Shown: one piece after another, positions 1-9,228 of the stretch
Numbering within the stretch: the stretch's first letter is position 1
Layout of the letters: every line of letters begins with the position of its first letter
NCBI GenBank assembly: GCA_905181785.1
Contig: CAJIZC010000027.1
Location: 1 to 40,057 of the forward strand
Direction of reading: 5' to 3'
Length of the DNA stretch: 40,057 bases
DNA from: an uncultured Candidatus Poseidoniales archaeon
GTDB lineage: Archaea > Thermoplasmatota > Poseidoniia > Poseidoniales > Poseidoniaceae
The notes under the pieces: generated by a model
The model's database searches: none
What the model saw: the letters and a program-made list of their open reading frames with translations, nothing else
What the model was told of the DNA's origin: nothing
Position numbers and translations under genes: made by a program

Positions 1-382
<382 letters not shown>

Positions 383-391
383 AAGAAAACC

Positions 392-437
392 GGAGGCTGG
401 AGCTCTTTGTCGAGCTCCAGTCTCCACTCCTTTTTTT
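392..437 (+). terminator. Hairpin plus T-tract after 16S rRNA
   Basis: A 14-bp stem pairs 392-405 (GGAGGCTGGAGCTC) with 412-425, with one G-U wobble and a 6-nt loop (406-411). Seven T residues follow at 431-437. Archaeal RNA polymerase terminates at T-tracts, so this is probably the end of the rRNA transcript. The hairpin may instead mark, or add to, 3' processing of the pre-16S. The normal archaeal processing stem would need the 5' flank, which is not in the window. Confidence 0.65.
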
Positions 438-509
438 GGCCCGTGGCACTTTACTTTTTACACCACTTTTGTATCACCTTCTAAATACTCATTCTCATTC
501 CCTCAAAGG

Positions 510-965
510 GTGACGGTGTTGATTCCTAATTCTGAACAACCCCCAACGATTCAAGACAGCGTAGTTGGTGGAAATGTACATACAGGCACCGTCGTTCATA
601 ATCACTATCATCAATCACCAAGTCCCCCACAAATGGCTCAGCAAGTTGTGGCTCCACAACCCCTGATCCTACAAACCATAGCCCCACAGTACATTCCTAT
701 TGTGACGCACAAGAAAATTCACACAACAGATTGGATCGTTTTTGGAGTAATCGCTCTGATCATGAATGTCCTAACCGCAGGGGCTTGTTTAGGATTTAGC
801 ACCTGCGTTTCACTGGTTGGTATCGTGAGCCTCTTACCTCAACTCAGTTTGAAAGATCGGCAGCCTCACCACCCCGAAGCAACCAAAGTAGGGACCGCCA
901 TCGTTGCGAATATTTTGGCTTTCTTGGTCGGTTTTATCGTTTGGCTTTCTTGGAGGGCCATTTGA
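510..965 (+). CDS. Small membrane protein with DSVVGGN/HNHYH motif
   Basis: About 151 aa. The reading frame continues upstream into the 16S gene, so the start must be internal. GTG at 510 (or GTG 516, TTG 519) is favoured because an AT-rich box (TTCTAAATACTC, about 479-490) lies about 25 bp upstream, as expected for a leaderless mRNA. The N-terminal soluble part has a polar, repeat-like stretch (IQDSVVGGN, then HTGTVVHNHYH) followed by a Pro/Gln-rich linker. Two hydrophobic segments follow, at roughly residues 75-110 and 128-148. I do not recognise a named family. The short alternating polar/Val stretch could form a small beta-coil or oligomerisation element and its His cluster could bind metal; both are inference. 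It ends 1 bp from the stop of the convergent NAD-kinase-like gene. Confidence 0.7.
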   Translation: MTVLIPNSEQPPTIQDSVVGGNVHTGTVVHNHYHQSPSPPQMAQQVVAPQPLILQTIAPQYIPIVTHKKIHTTDWIVFGVIALIMNVLTAGACLGFSTCVSLVGIVSLLPQLSLKDRQPHHPEATKVGTAIVANILAFLVGFIVWLSWRAI

Positions 966-966
966 A

Positions 967-1857
967 TTAAATTCCATCCTTTAGCCCTAATTTTTCTGCC
1001 ATTGTATGGCGGAAGGTCAACAAACGCAACCTTGGCGCTTCAGCGTTGACCGTAATGGTTGCGCCACGGTTGAAATGAACCTCATCCCAACCATCAGGCA
1101 CCACGTAGCCTCGGTGCATATCAGAAGTGATTGTTGTAGCGTCCTTGGTCCAATCCATCCAGGCCCACGGGGTTGCCATGCGCTTTGCGTGAGGTAAGTC
1201 ACGCGCCACGACGAAATAATGGTTGGAAGTTTCACCTGGGGCCACTTTTGCATGAAGCGACGCAAGTTCTTCCGAAGAAACAGCATGATTCAACCATGCA
1301 CCTTGGCCAAGCCATGTAGAAAATAACAAACCACTGCTTTGCTGCTCCACCTTCATTTCTCCTCGTCGCAAGTGGTACTTGCTTGGGGCGTATTGATGCG
1401 TGTTCGCAATCAGGAGGTCGTTCATAGCAGGGTCGGTGGTGAAACGATTGCCAGAAGTTGAGTCAATGATTGCCTGAAGCCTTGGTAGGTCGTTGACAAT
1501 GGCCTTGCCTTCGAGGGCTTGCCGCAGGTCTTGAGCGAAGGTTTCCACATTCGAATCCATGTAAAACCCAAAACTGCCATCCGGATCATCGGCTCGAGGA
1601 TGCGAGTTGACGCCCATGACGGGCGTCGTAGCGTCGATGTTGTGAGATATGCTGGTGAGGGTGCCATCGCCGCCGAGGACAATCACAAGGTCCCTTCCGA
1701 TGAAGTCGGCTCTTCGCACCCGCTCACGTGCCCTGATATCGATTCGAAGGCCACCGCGCTCTTTGCTGCACTGTTCCAGTTCAGCTGCGATGACATCGAG
1801 GCTCGCATCGTGAACCGCTTCGAAGTTTTTTTTGTACACAACCAAAACATCCGACAT
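967..1857 (-). CDS. Divergent NAD kinase-like (ATP-NAD kinase family) protein
   Basis: 296 aa, close to the length of NAD kinases, which phosphorylate NAD to NADP. The diacylglycerol/NAD-kinase fold signature GGDGT is at residues 62-66, preceded by the hydrophobic strand DLVIVL. The second conserved block, usually NE, appears as MNDLLIAN (about 145-152). The third block, usually similar to SDGLIVSTPTGSTAY, is present but altered to SSGLLFSTWLGQGAW (about 174-188). The fold assignment is firm, but activity or substrate may differ because the substrate-binding loop is changed. The start ATG at 1857 is supported by AAGGAGG at 1865-1871 with 7-nt spacing; an ATG lying 4 nt upstream is out of frame. 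It is transcribed divergently from the next membrane-protein gene. Confidence 0.8.
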   Translation of the reverse strand: MSDVLVVYKKNFEAVHDASLDVIAAELEQCSKERGGLRIDIRARERVRRADFIGRDLVIVLGGDGTLTSISHNIDATTPVMGVNSHPRADDPDGSFGFYMDSNVETFAQDLRQALEGKAIVNDLPRLQAIIDSTSGNRFTTDPAMNDLLIANTHQYAPSKYHLRRGEMKVEQQSSGLLFSTWLGQGAWLNHAVSSEELASLHAKVAPGETSNHYFVVARDLPHAKRMATPWAWMDWTKDATTITSDMHRGYVVPDGWDEVHFNRGATITVNAEAPRLRLLTFRHTMAEKLGLKDGI

Positions 1858-1957
1858 CCATGGGCCTCCTTGGCTGCCCCACGGGGCGCTCCCTCTTCAA
1901 CACCGCCCTGCTCGAATCATACGATATTTCATTTACTTGCTGTGCTAACATCAATGC

Positions 1958-2590
1958 ATGGAACCTTCACCATGGGATGATTTTTCAGAGAAAAAGGAAG
2001 ACACTGCTGCGCCAGCATCAATCCCCCTCACACCAGCATACGAAGCGCCACCAGCTCAACAACCGATGATTATGGGCGCGACATCTCAGACTTACGGCTA
2101 CGGGCAGCAACCGATTGTTCTTCATCAACCGCCCTCCTCGGCTCCAAAAGTGATTGGTATTTTGGTGATCATCTATTCTGCTTTCAGCATTCTCGGTGAA
2201 GCTGGGGGGCTGATTATGCCTGGTGGAAACGGCGTAACAATCGCACTCGCTTCCGCTAATATTTTGGCTTATGCCGGTATGGTTTTTGGGGGTATTCAAA
2301 TGCTACAATACAACCGACAAGGTGTGTTCATCGTCTTGGGCACCATTTTGTGGGTCGCAGTATCTGGAGTTCTTAGTCTGCAAGTTGTGCTGGACTACGA
2401 CCAAATGTTGGAAAATGGAGAAATCTCCCAAGAGGAGTATGACATCATTGCAGATGAAGGATTAGGAGGTTTGGTCTCAATGGTTGGTTCCATCGCTGTT
2501 GTGATTTGTAACGGGATTTGCATGGCAATTGTTGCCATACCATTGATGATTTCAAACAACGGATTTGAACAGAAAAAACGTATGGTCTAA
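1958..2590 (+). CDS. Four-helix membrane protein with Pro-rich cytoplasmic tail
   Basis: 210 aa. Residues 1-65 are hydrophilic and rich in Pro, Gln and Ala. About four transmembrane segments follow (approximately 67-88, 95-118, 125-148, 170-198), with an acidic loop (ENGEISQEEYD) between the third and fourth. The C-terminus is basic (QKKRMV). This architecture is common among uncharacterised marine archaeal membrane proteins, and I assign no function. The ATG at 1958 has no good Shine-Dalgarno; an AT-rich stretch at about 1924-1936 (ATATTTCATTTAC) is placed for a leaderless transcript. Confidence 0.75.
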   Translation: MEPSPWDDFSEKKEDTAAPASIPLTPAYEAPPAQQPMIMGATSQTYGYGQQPIVLHQPPSSAPKVIGILVIIYSAFSILGEAGGLIMPGGNGVTIALASANILAYAGMVFGGIQMLQYNRQGVFIVLGTILWVAVSGVLSLQVVLDYDQMLENGEISQEEYDIIADEGLGGLVSMVGSIAVVICNGICMAIVAIPLMISNNGFEQKKRMV

Positions 2591-2638
2591 CACCTTAGCA
2601 CCTTAACCATCAACAACCGGCTTCGCCTCTCACCGTTC

Positions 2639-3106
2639 ATGGGCACCCTTGTCACCGGCACCGCAGCCACCTACGTCGAAGAGTTATGGATCAACACCAC
2701 TGAACGCTATGAAATCCGTTGCATCACTCGAGATGTTCAGCGCGTCGTGGCTGAGAGCGGGATCAAAGATGGATTAGTGCTCGTCAACCCGATGCACATC
2801 ACGGCCTCATGCTATGTGAACGACTTGGAACATGGCTTGCATCATGACATTGGTCAATGGTTGGAGCGCCTCGCCCCCTATCACGGGCCTGCGGGGAAAG
2901 AAGGCGAAGAATACCATCACCATCGAACGGGTGAAGACAACGGTGATGCGCACCTAAAACGGCAACTCCTGGGTCAACAGGTGACGATGGCCGTGCATGA
3001 TGGGCAATTGCACTTAGGGACGTGGGAACAAATTCATTATGCAGAATTTGATGGAATGAGGGACAAACGAATCTTAGTGAAGGTCGTTGGTCTGCTTGAA
3101 GATTAG
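2639..3106 (+). CDS. YjbQ/UPF0047 family protein
   Basis: 155 aa, full length for the UPF0047/YjbQ family (about 130-150 aa). Family hallmarks are visible: DGLVLVNPMHITAS (the usual HTTA is HITA here), then HHRTGEDNGDAHLKRQLLG, then a C-terminal DGQLHLGTWEQIHYAEFDG followed by MRDKRI. The conserved His residues bind metal in solved structures. Some bacterial members have weak thiamine-phosphate synthase activity, but the in vivo role is unsettled, so a thiamine function is not asserted. The gene stands alone, with 48 bp upstream and 56 bp downstream to its neighbours. Confidence 0.9.
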   Translation: MGTLVTGTAATYVEELWINTTERYEIRCITRDVQRVVAESGIKDGLVLVNPMHITASCYVNDLEHGLHHDIGQWLERLAPYHGPAGKEGEEYHHHRTGEDNGDAHLKRQLLGQQVTMAVHDGQLHLGTWEQIHYAEFDGMRDKRILVKVVGLLED

Positions 3107-3162
3107 ACCCACCACCCAAATGAAGGCATAGAATCCTTAACCTCGACCTGTTATGGGAAATC

Positions 3163-4605
3163 ATGGGTGTTAAGGGGGTCGAACTAGGGGGCGGCTTCTT
3201 CAAATTCACTAAGCCTTACACTTGGCAGGGATGGCTCACCTGGGCTGCTGTAGTCGTGTTCATGATCCTCGGTCTTTTCCAACAACCTCAAGGTTACATC
3301 ATTTCTGTCTTCTTATTGGTTTTTCTCGCTGTGCTTTCACCGACATCCCTCGAAGCAGAACTCCACCGAAGGCGAAAGGCTTCTCCCCTTCCCGAAGACC
3401 TTGAAGCTCAGGCTTTGATTTCTGGCGCCAGCGTATCAGATTGGTTCTATGGGCGGCGTTCATGCGTCCCCATCAACGACAAAAACAGCTGGGTTTTTCC
3501 GGCCCCAGGACCAAAATCTTGGTTTATGCACCGGCCGTATCATCCCGACCCTAGCAACGAAGTTCTGCCCGAGCACCCCTCCGAAATCGGAACCCCGATG
3601 CCGGCTACAATCTCCAGTTATGGGCTGTTTTTCCTCATGTTTTTGTGCGGTATGTTTGCCCTTGGGGGTTTAGGGATTACGGCATCCAAAAACAGCGCTA
3701 CGACCTCAGACGACACGATGCTCCTTTTGCCTTACATCATCATTGCAGTGGGGGTTATTTGGCTTGGGTTGGGGTATCGAGCTCAACGCCACCAAACTGC
3801 AATGATCGACACGACCACGTCACTCGTTCGCTTCGTCTCACCAGGACCCACTGAAGTGGTCGGGCAAGTACGGCCAACTTTTTCTGGAGCCATCGATGTC
3901 CTCGTGGATGGTCACCCAGACCGCATGGTTCCTGGTTGTGTCTCCTACACTTGGACCTACGAAGTGTTGGTCCGTGAACGAAAAGTTACCTATCACAAAG
4001 GGCGAGAACAGGTGCGCACTGAGGAAGTTTGGCACACAATACGGGAACAAAACGGGAGTGTCCCGTTTATTCTTCATGATGGCAGCGGTGGTCTCTACAC
4101 TCGCCCATCCACATTCAAGAGCCAAGATTGGGGGGAGTTTGCCAAAAAGTGGGAAACCAGCAATCGGAACGCTTTGGGGGACGCTTACTGGCGAATAGGG
4201 CACGGACGGTTGCATCAACGCGGCGATGTCGTTCGGCACAAGTGGACCATTCATGCGCTTCGCATCGGGGATCCAGTCTACGCCCTCGGTGTGGCTGAAA
4301 AACGCCCTGATGCTGAACTAAATTGGCCAGGGATTACCGATGTCTCAGAGGTCGGGTCTCCTGCTGCTTGGTCTTTGGACGAATCCAAAAAATCTTCACC
4401 TCAAAAACGGAGTGAAGTTAATTACAAGCATCCTGTCAATAATGCACGCTTTCATTTGATTGGCCAAGACACCCCTCGGATGCCAGCGATGATTAAACGA
4501 GGTACAGAACTCTCCAACATCGGGCGATTCCGTTCACGTACCGAATTGCTGTTCATTCCATTCGCAACCGCTCTTTCAGGTGTCTTTTTGATCTTGTTTT
4601 TGTGA
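3163..4605 (+). CDS. GIDE/MUL1-like multi-pass membrane protein without RING
   Basis: 480 aa. Two hydrophobic segments lie near residues 22-61 and two more near 150-173 and 184-207. A soluble domain of about 170 residues follows, resembling the GIDE (BAM) domain of the mitochondrial E3 ligase MUL1: a start like RPTFSGAIDVL, then a Tyr-rich strand, WHTIREQ, the VPFILHDGSGGLYTRP strand, and near the end GDPVYALGVAEK. A last hydrophobic segment (about 460-480) ends the protein. In MUL1 the GIDE domain lies between two TM helices and a RING finger follows; no Cys/His RING is present here. A membrane-stress or quality-control role is a guess from the domain. The GIDE call rests on motif memory and needs a profile search. 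Confidence 0.7.
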   Translation: MGVKGVELGGGFFKFTKPYTWQGWLTWAAVVVFMILGLFQQPQGYIISVFLLVFLAVLSPTSLEAELHRRRKASPLPEDLEAQALISGASVSDWFYGRRSCVPINDKNSWVFPAPGPKSWFMHRPYHPDPSNEVLPEHPSEIGTPMPATISSYGLFFLMFLCGMFALGGLGITASKNSATTSDDTMLLLPYIIIAVGVIWLGLGYRAQRHQTAMIDTTTSLVRFVSPGPTEVVGQVRPTFSGAIDVLVDGHPDRMVPGCVSYTWTYEVLVRERKVTYHKGREQVRTEEVWHTIREQNGSVPFILHDGSGGLYTRPSTFKSQDWGEFAKKWETSNRNALGDAYWRIGHGRLHQRGDVVRHKWTIHALRIGDPVYALGVAEKRPDAELNWPGITDVSEVGSPAAWSLDESKKSSPQKRSEVNYKHPVNNARFHLIGQDTPRMPAMIKRGTELSNIGRFRSRTELLFIPFATALSGVFLILFL

Positions 4606-4642
4606 CAGTGAGGTTCATGACCCAAGCCCCTGTGGGCCAATC

Positions 4643-5863
4643 ATGGCAGAAGATGTTGTAATCGTTGGTGGAGCAAGAACCCCATTTTGTGAATGGGTTG
4701 GAGGTAAGCGTGGTGACGGAAAAACCGGTGGACTTTTGAAATCTGTAAGCGCACAAGAACTTGGTGGCATTGCTATCAAGGGTGCTTTGGCAGCCACTGG
4801 AACCGACCCAAATTCAGTTGATCACGTCGTCATGGGTTACGCTCTCCAAACATGCGCTCAATCCATTTACGGGTCCCGTCATGCCGGCCTGCAAGGCGGC
4901 ATACCCCAAGAAGTCCCTATGTTGACTCTTTCGCGCATCTGTGGTTCTGGTGTTCAATCGATTGTGACAGGCGCTCAAATGATTATGTTGAACGAAGCCT
5001 CAACCGTTGTTTCAGGAGGCATGGAGAACCTGAGTCAGGCACCTCACGTGATGAGGGGTGGTCGAGAAGGCTGGAAGTTGGGCCGTTCGCCCAAGGTTGA
5101 AGATTACATGATGACCAACTTACAAGACATGACCTGTGGTTTGTTTATGGCTCAGACAGCGGACGAATTGTGCCGGCGAAAAGGCGTCACGCGGGAAGAA
5201 ATAGACGCTTTTGCAGCGCTTTCTCATGCTCGAACCACCGCCTCCATTGAATCTGGATTGTTTGAACCTGAAATTGTTCCTGTGACCATCAAAAACCGCC
5301 GTGGTGATAAGGTCATCACGCACCTCGACGAAGACCACGTCGTCAAGAACTGCACAGAGGAGAGCCTCGCATCGCTGCCAACAGCGTTCGGGCCAGAGTC
5401 CTTTGTTACCGCTGGTAACGCTTCTGGCATCGTAGACGGCGCAGCAGCCGTCGTCATCAAATCTGCATCTCAAGCAGCAGCCGACGGCGATGAACCTCTC
5501 GCACGGATTGTCTCGTGGGGCATTGTTGGTCTGGAGCCAGCAATCATGTCCTATGGGCCTGTGCCTTCTTCACTCAAGGCCCTCGAAAAAGCTGGTCTGA
5601 AGGCCGAAGACATCGACCGATGGGAGATTAACGAAGCCTTTGCAGGTCAAGCTCTCGCTTGCATCAAAGACTTGGGTATTGACGTTGCAAACGTAAATGT
5701 CAATGGCGGAGCAGTCGGCCTTGGTCATCCCTTGGCGGCCACAGGCACTCGACTCGTTCTGACCCTCGCTCACGAGTTGAAGCGATCCGGTGGGCGTTAT
5801 GGCGTTGCTACTGCTTGCATTGGCGGTGGACAAGGCATTGCAATGATCATCGAATCCCTTTGA
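4643..5863 (+). CDS. Thiolase (acetyl-CoA C-acetyltransferase family)
   Basis: 406 aa, typical for a type II thiolase. The nucleophilic Cys is in RICGSGVQS (C100), the catalytic His is in GLGHPLAATG (about H362), and the second Cys is in TACIGGGQG (about C392). Their spacing matches bacterial biosynthetic thiolases. It condenses two acetyl-CoA to acetoacetyl-CoA, or runs the reverse cleavage. The enzyme could serve beta-oxidation or the entry step of the mevalonate route; no neighbour decides this. Archaeal mevalonate thiolases usually sit beside HMG-CoA synthase and a DUF35 protein, which are absent here. That favours a degradative, bacterial-like enzyme (inference). Confidence 0.95.
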   Translation: MAEDVVIVGGARTPFCEWVGGKRGDGKTGGLLKSVSAQELGGIAIKGALAATGTDPNSVDHVVMGYALQTCAQSIYGSRHAGLQGGIPQEVPMLTLSRICGSGVQSIVTGAQMIMLNEASTVVSGGMENLSQAPHVMRGGREGWKLGRSPKVEDYMMTNLQDMTCGLFMAQTADELCRRKGVTREEIDAFAALSHARTTASIESGLFEPEIVPVTIKNRRGDKVITHLDEDHVVKNCTEESLASLPTAFGPESFVTAGNASGIVDGAAAVVIKSASQAAADGDEPLARIVSWGIVGLEPAIMSYGPVPSSLKALEKAGLKAEDIDRWEINEAFAGQALACIKDLGIDVANVNVNGGAVGLGHPLAATGTRLVLTLAHELKRSGGRYGVATACIGGGQGIAMIIESL

Positions 5864-5940
5864 ACTAAATCACTATTGGAGGGGTTCCACCCTTCTACGA
5901 ATCGCCCATCTATGCATTGGTTTTGATGTTCGAATACACC

Positions 5941-5950
5941 AGTATAAAAA
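5941..5950 (+). promoter_or_regulatory. TATA box for RND transporter operon
   Basis: The sequence AGTATAAAAA is centred about 26 bp before the ATG at 5972, the distance at which archaeal transcription would start at or next to the start codon. No Shine-Dalgarno lies in the 5951-5971 interval. Together these indicate a leaderless mRNA for the block that starts with the RND gene. Confidence 0.75.
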
Positions 5951-5971
5951 CCGAACAAACTACCCCGGGCC

Positions 5972-8752
5972 ATGATTAACCCATTTGAAGCGATGAGCCA
6001 CGCGAGTGTCAACCGCCCAAAGTCCGTGTTTGCTTTGGTTATGCTCGCAGTTCTTGTCTTGTCTTCCGGTGGTATGCACCTTCAATTTGACAACAGCGAG
6101 GATGGCTTTTTCCCCGATGATGAGAACGTGCGCCTGCTCGAAGAAATTGAGGAAGAATACCAAGCTTCAATTGATTTCGTTCGAGTGATTGATGAAATTG
6201 AAACTGGTGATTTACAAACCAACCAAACTTGGGAGCGTCTGGCCCTCATCGAAGCAAGCATGATCGATGATGACAACTTTGCTCCCTATCACTACCCCCT
6301 GTTTGGCACACAAGCAAACAGCGGTATGGCAGGGTACGCTTACCAGTGGCAGATGTACCAAGATGTTGCTTCAGCAGATTGGCTTTCACCGCTTGAAAAT
6401 GCAATGCAACAAGTGCTTGTCGCAGACAACAACAGCCTTGACAGCGCTCTTGCAAACTTGAGCGAAGCCGCCTTGCAAATTCCAACGCCTACGCCCCTCT
6501 CGGGCAGTGAATTAACGCAGTGGAATGCAGGCGAGCCTGAACTTTGGCTTGCTCGCTTGGACAGCCAAGCAAACCTCTCGCCCCAACTCGGTGCCATGCT
6601 TGGCCTGATGGAAACCATGACCGCCAACCGAACCCAAGATGAAATCGCTCAGGTGATGTCGGTGACCGGGCCATTGAACGGGCAACTCGGTGTCTTAACT
6701 GGCTTGCAAAACATCGATTATCGAACAGCGATTTTGGGCTCATTGCCTGTGGCTGATCGGAACAATGATCCTTGGAACTCATCAGGACCTGTGTTGACAA
6801 CCCTCGTTGTAAGCACGGAGCCCAGTGATTACGGGATGGATATTCTTGGTGATGTTCAAGCGCAAATTAACAACTGGTCAGAACTTCTGCTCGAGGGCAT
6901 AGCCGCCTCAACTGGGGATGAGGAACTGCGTACTTTCTCCTTCTCTCAATTCAGCGAAGGCGCCAATTCCAACCTTGGCAAGGAGATCGGCATGCTGACC
7001 AGTGCGGCTTTGTTGCTGCTTGCGGTCATTTTGTGGTTTAACTTCAGGTCGATCAGGGACACAGCCTTCGTGACCTCACTGACCGTTCTTGCTATCGTAG
7101 CGACTTACGGTCTTTCTGGGTGGTTGCAATTTATGGGCGTCAACATGGTGTTCAACGCAGCAATGAATTCCATTCCGGTGTTGCTGCTTGCAATTGGTGT
7201 CGACTATGGGCTGCACGTGGTCATCCGGATACGAGAAGAATTGAATGTTCTCGATTCCAAGGATTCTATAGAGCGTGAAACTCTGAAAGACTTTTCCTAT
7301 GAAGCCCGACAACTTGCTGTCCGGAGAGGTACCGTTCTCACCTCGATTGCTCTTGTCATAGCAATCTTCACCGACATGGTTGGTTTCCTCTCCTTTAGGT
7401 TCTCTTCGTTGTCGTTTTTACAGGTGTTTGGCACTGTCATTGCGATCGGATTGTTCTTGGTTTATCTGTTGAGCATCACCGCCCTTCCTGCCTTGATGTT
7501 GATGTTCCCACCGAAGAAATTGAAACTCAACAAGGCCAGCAAAATCTCAATCGGCCCCATCGCCAACGGCCTTGCTCGGCTTTCCACTGCACCAGCAAAA
7601 GTTGGCTTAATTGCCGTGTTGCTGTTGACCCCGATGTATTTTGGATTCCAACAATTGGAAGTTGGCTTTGACCAGCGCGACCAATTTGATGATGAAGTGC
7701 CTGTCGTTGCGGATTTCCTTTTGCTTTCCGATGAGTTCCAAAACAGCCGCTCGCCGTTGTATGTTGTTCTTGATGTGGATGTGTTCACACAAGACGGTTA
7801 TGAAGCGTGGCTTGCAGCAGAACAGGTGCTCCTTGACAGTCCTGATGTCAGCGGCGCTCCAAGCGGTTTATGGAACACGCTTGAAGAGGCCCAAGTAAGG
7901 AACACAAACCTGAGCGTCTTGATGTCGGGCCTTGAGTCTTCGAATCAAACTTCCTGGGACCAGTTGGCTACGTACTTGCTTGAAACCGCGGAAGGGCGAG
8001 ACCTTACGGCTTCGCTCCTCGCCTCCGACGGTCAGCAAACCGTGATTTCCTTCCAAGCAGAAACCCTTGACTGGCAGGCCACCATCGATTTGAACGAACG
8101 GATGGTTGTGGCTCTCGAACAAGCCGAAAAAGAATTGGACAGCGATGCAGATCTCCGAGTTGGAGGACGAAGCCTCATTTTGGCTCAGACCACCTCTGAT
8201 GTTGCTGATTCTGCCATTCTATCAACGGGTATTGTAGCGGCCGTGATCCTCTTGATGTTGGTTGGCATTCATACCGTTCGTCAGCGCGACCTTGCTCAAG
8301 GGGCAGCGCGTGGGTTTGTTTCTTGGATTCCGCTCATGATGGTTGTTGGATGGGTGTACGGTTTGATGGGCTTCACTGGCTATCAAATCAATTCACAAAC
8401 AGTGACAATTGGAGCCTTATCGCTTGGCCTTGGGGTCGACTATGCGGTCCACTTCTCCATCCGCTTGGAAGAAGAGGTCGAACACAATCCTGCAGCAGGC
8501 CATCATTTCTGGGTTGCTAATGCCTCGGCCACAACAGGCCGTGCCATGTGGATGGCAGCGCTCACAACTGCTGGGGGCTTTGCCGTGCTCAACTTATCTT
8601 CGTTGTTGCCATTGAGGCTGTTTGGGCAAGCTTTCGTTGTCGCCATAGCCCTTGCCTTGCTTTCGAGTCTTGTGATTCTACCAGCGTTTTACGCCAGTTT
8701 CCTGAAAAAGGATGCAGAGAAGTACCTTGCTGCTAGCAAAGAGGAGGAGTGA
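5972..8752 (+). CDS. RND superfamily exporter, MMPL/HAE3 type
   Basis: 926 aa. The layout is the duplicated RND design: one N-terminal helix (about 16-35), a large extracytoplasmic loop, five helices (about 340-510), a cytoplasmic linker, TM7 (about 541-560), a second loop, and five C-terminal helices (about 748-915). The Asp of the TM4 and TM10 motifs is seen in GVDYGLHV (about D410) and GVDYAVHF (about D822), expected for proton coupling. MMPL/HAE3 relatives move lipids, hopanoids or other hydrophobic compounds; the actual substrate cannot be read from sequence. It starts a four-gene block (with ABA4-like, DUF2071 and DCC genes) in which spacing is 2 bp or less, or the genes overlap. A strong TATA box precedes it and translation is probably leaderless. 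Confidence 0.93.
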   Translation: MINPFEAMSHASVNRPKSVFALVMLAVLVLSSGGMHLQFDNSEDGFFPDDENVRLLEEIEEEYQASIDFVRVIDEIETGDLQTNQTWERLALIEASMIDDDNFAPYHYPLFGTQANSGMAGYAYQWQMYQDVASADWLSPLENAMQQVLVADNNSLDSALANLSEAALQIPTPTPLSGSELTQWNAGEPELWLARLDSQANLSPQLGAMLGLMETMTANRTQDEIAQVMSVTGPLNGQLGVLTGLQNIDYRTAILGSLPVADRNNDPWNSSGPVLTTLVVSTEPSDYGMDILGDVQAQINNWSELLLEGIAASTGDEELRTFSFSQFSEGANSNLGKEIGMLTSAALLLLAVILWFNFRSIRDTAFVTSLTVLAIVATYGLSGWLQFMGVNMVFNAAMNSIPVLLLAIGVDYGLHVVIRIREELNVLDSKDSIERETLKDFSYEARQLAVRRGTVLTSIALVIAIFTDMVGFLSFRFSSLSFLQVFGTVIAIGLFLVYLLSITALPALMLMFPPKKLKLNKASKISIGPIANGLARLSTAPAKVGLIAVLLLTPMYFGFQQLEVGFDQRDQFDDEVPVVADFLLLSDEFQNSRSPLYVVLDVDVFTQDGYEAWLAAEQVLLDSPDVSGAPSGLWNTLEEAQVRNTNLSVLMSGLESSNQTSWDQLATYLLETAEGRDLTASLLASDGQQTVISFQAETLDWQATIDLNERMVVALEQAEKELDSDADLRVGGRSLILAQTTSDVADSAILSTGIVAAVILLMLVGIHTVRQRDLAQGAARGFVSWIPLMMVVGWVYGLMGFTGYQINSQTVTIGALSLGLGVDYAVHFSIRLEEEVEHNPAAGHHFWVANASATTGRAMWMAALTTAGGFAVLNLSSLLPLRLFGQAFVVAIALALLSSLVILPAFYASFLKKDAEKYLAASKEEE

Positions 8753-8754
8753 AG

Positions 8755-9228
8755 ATGGACCTTTCCGAAATGATGTTCTGGTTTTCTTCAGTGTGGATCA
8801 TGCCGTTTTGGGTGCTGATGTGGTTTTTGCCAAACCACGAATGGACTCGGCGTTTTGTCGGCGATTTGCGGTTTTGTTTCATCCCGCTGCTCGTCCCATA
8901 CACCGTTCTCGTGCTCCCTCAAGTCGGTAGCATCTTTCTCACCTTTGCCTCAGAGATGCCTACACCGGAAATTGTCATAGATCTGTTCGCAGACCCAGAA
9001 GTGATCATGCTCGGTTGGTTGCATTTCTTGGCTTTCGATATGTTCCTTGGTCGGTTTATCTGGCTCCGCATGGTTGCAACACAACGACCGTTGTACATTT
9101 CGGCCCCAATTCTCATTCTTTGCACCATGGTTGCGCCTCTTGGCTGTGGCCTCGGCATCGCAGCGACATGGAACAAGGATGGACCAATTGATTCTGCATC
9201 GTTCATAGATGCTACCGCAGTGCAATGA
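8755..9228 (+). CDS. ABA4-like (DUF4281) membrane protein
   Basis: 157 aa with four hydrophobic segments. Family features are an early S.W.MPFWVLMWFLPNHEWT stretch and the signature HFLAFDMFLGRFIW (about residues 96-109), followed by a helix with a PLGCGLG turn. The plant homologue ABA4 is needed for neoxanthin formation and acts on carotenoids; bacterial members are uncharacterised. ATG 8755 is chosen over GTG 8749 because GAGGAGG (8741-8747) gives a ribosome site with 7-nt spacing. The stop overlaps the next start in an ATGA arrangement. A role with carotenoids or other isoprenoid lipids is suggested only by the plant relative. Confidence 0.8.
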   Translation: MDLSEMMFWFSSVWIMPFWVLMWFLPNHEWTRRFVGDLRFCFIPLLVPYTVLVLPQVGSIFLTFASEMPTPEIVIDLFADPEVIMLGWLHFLAFDMFLGRFIWLRMVATQRPLYISAPILILCTMVAPLGCGLGIAATWNKDGPIDSASFIDATAVQ

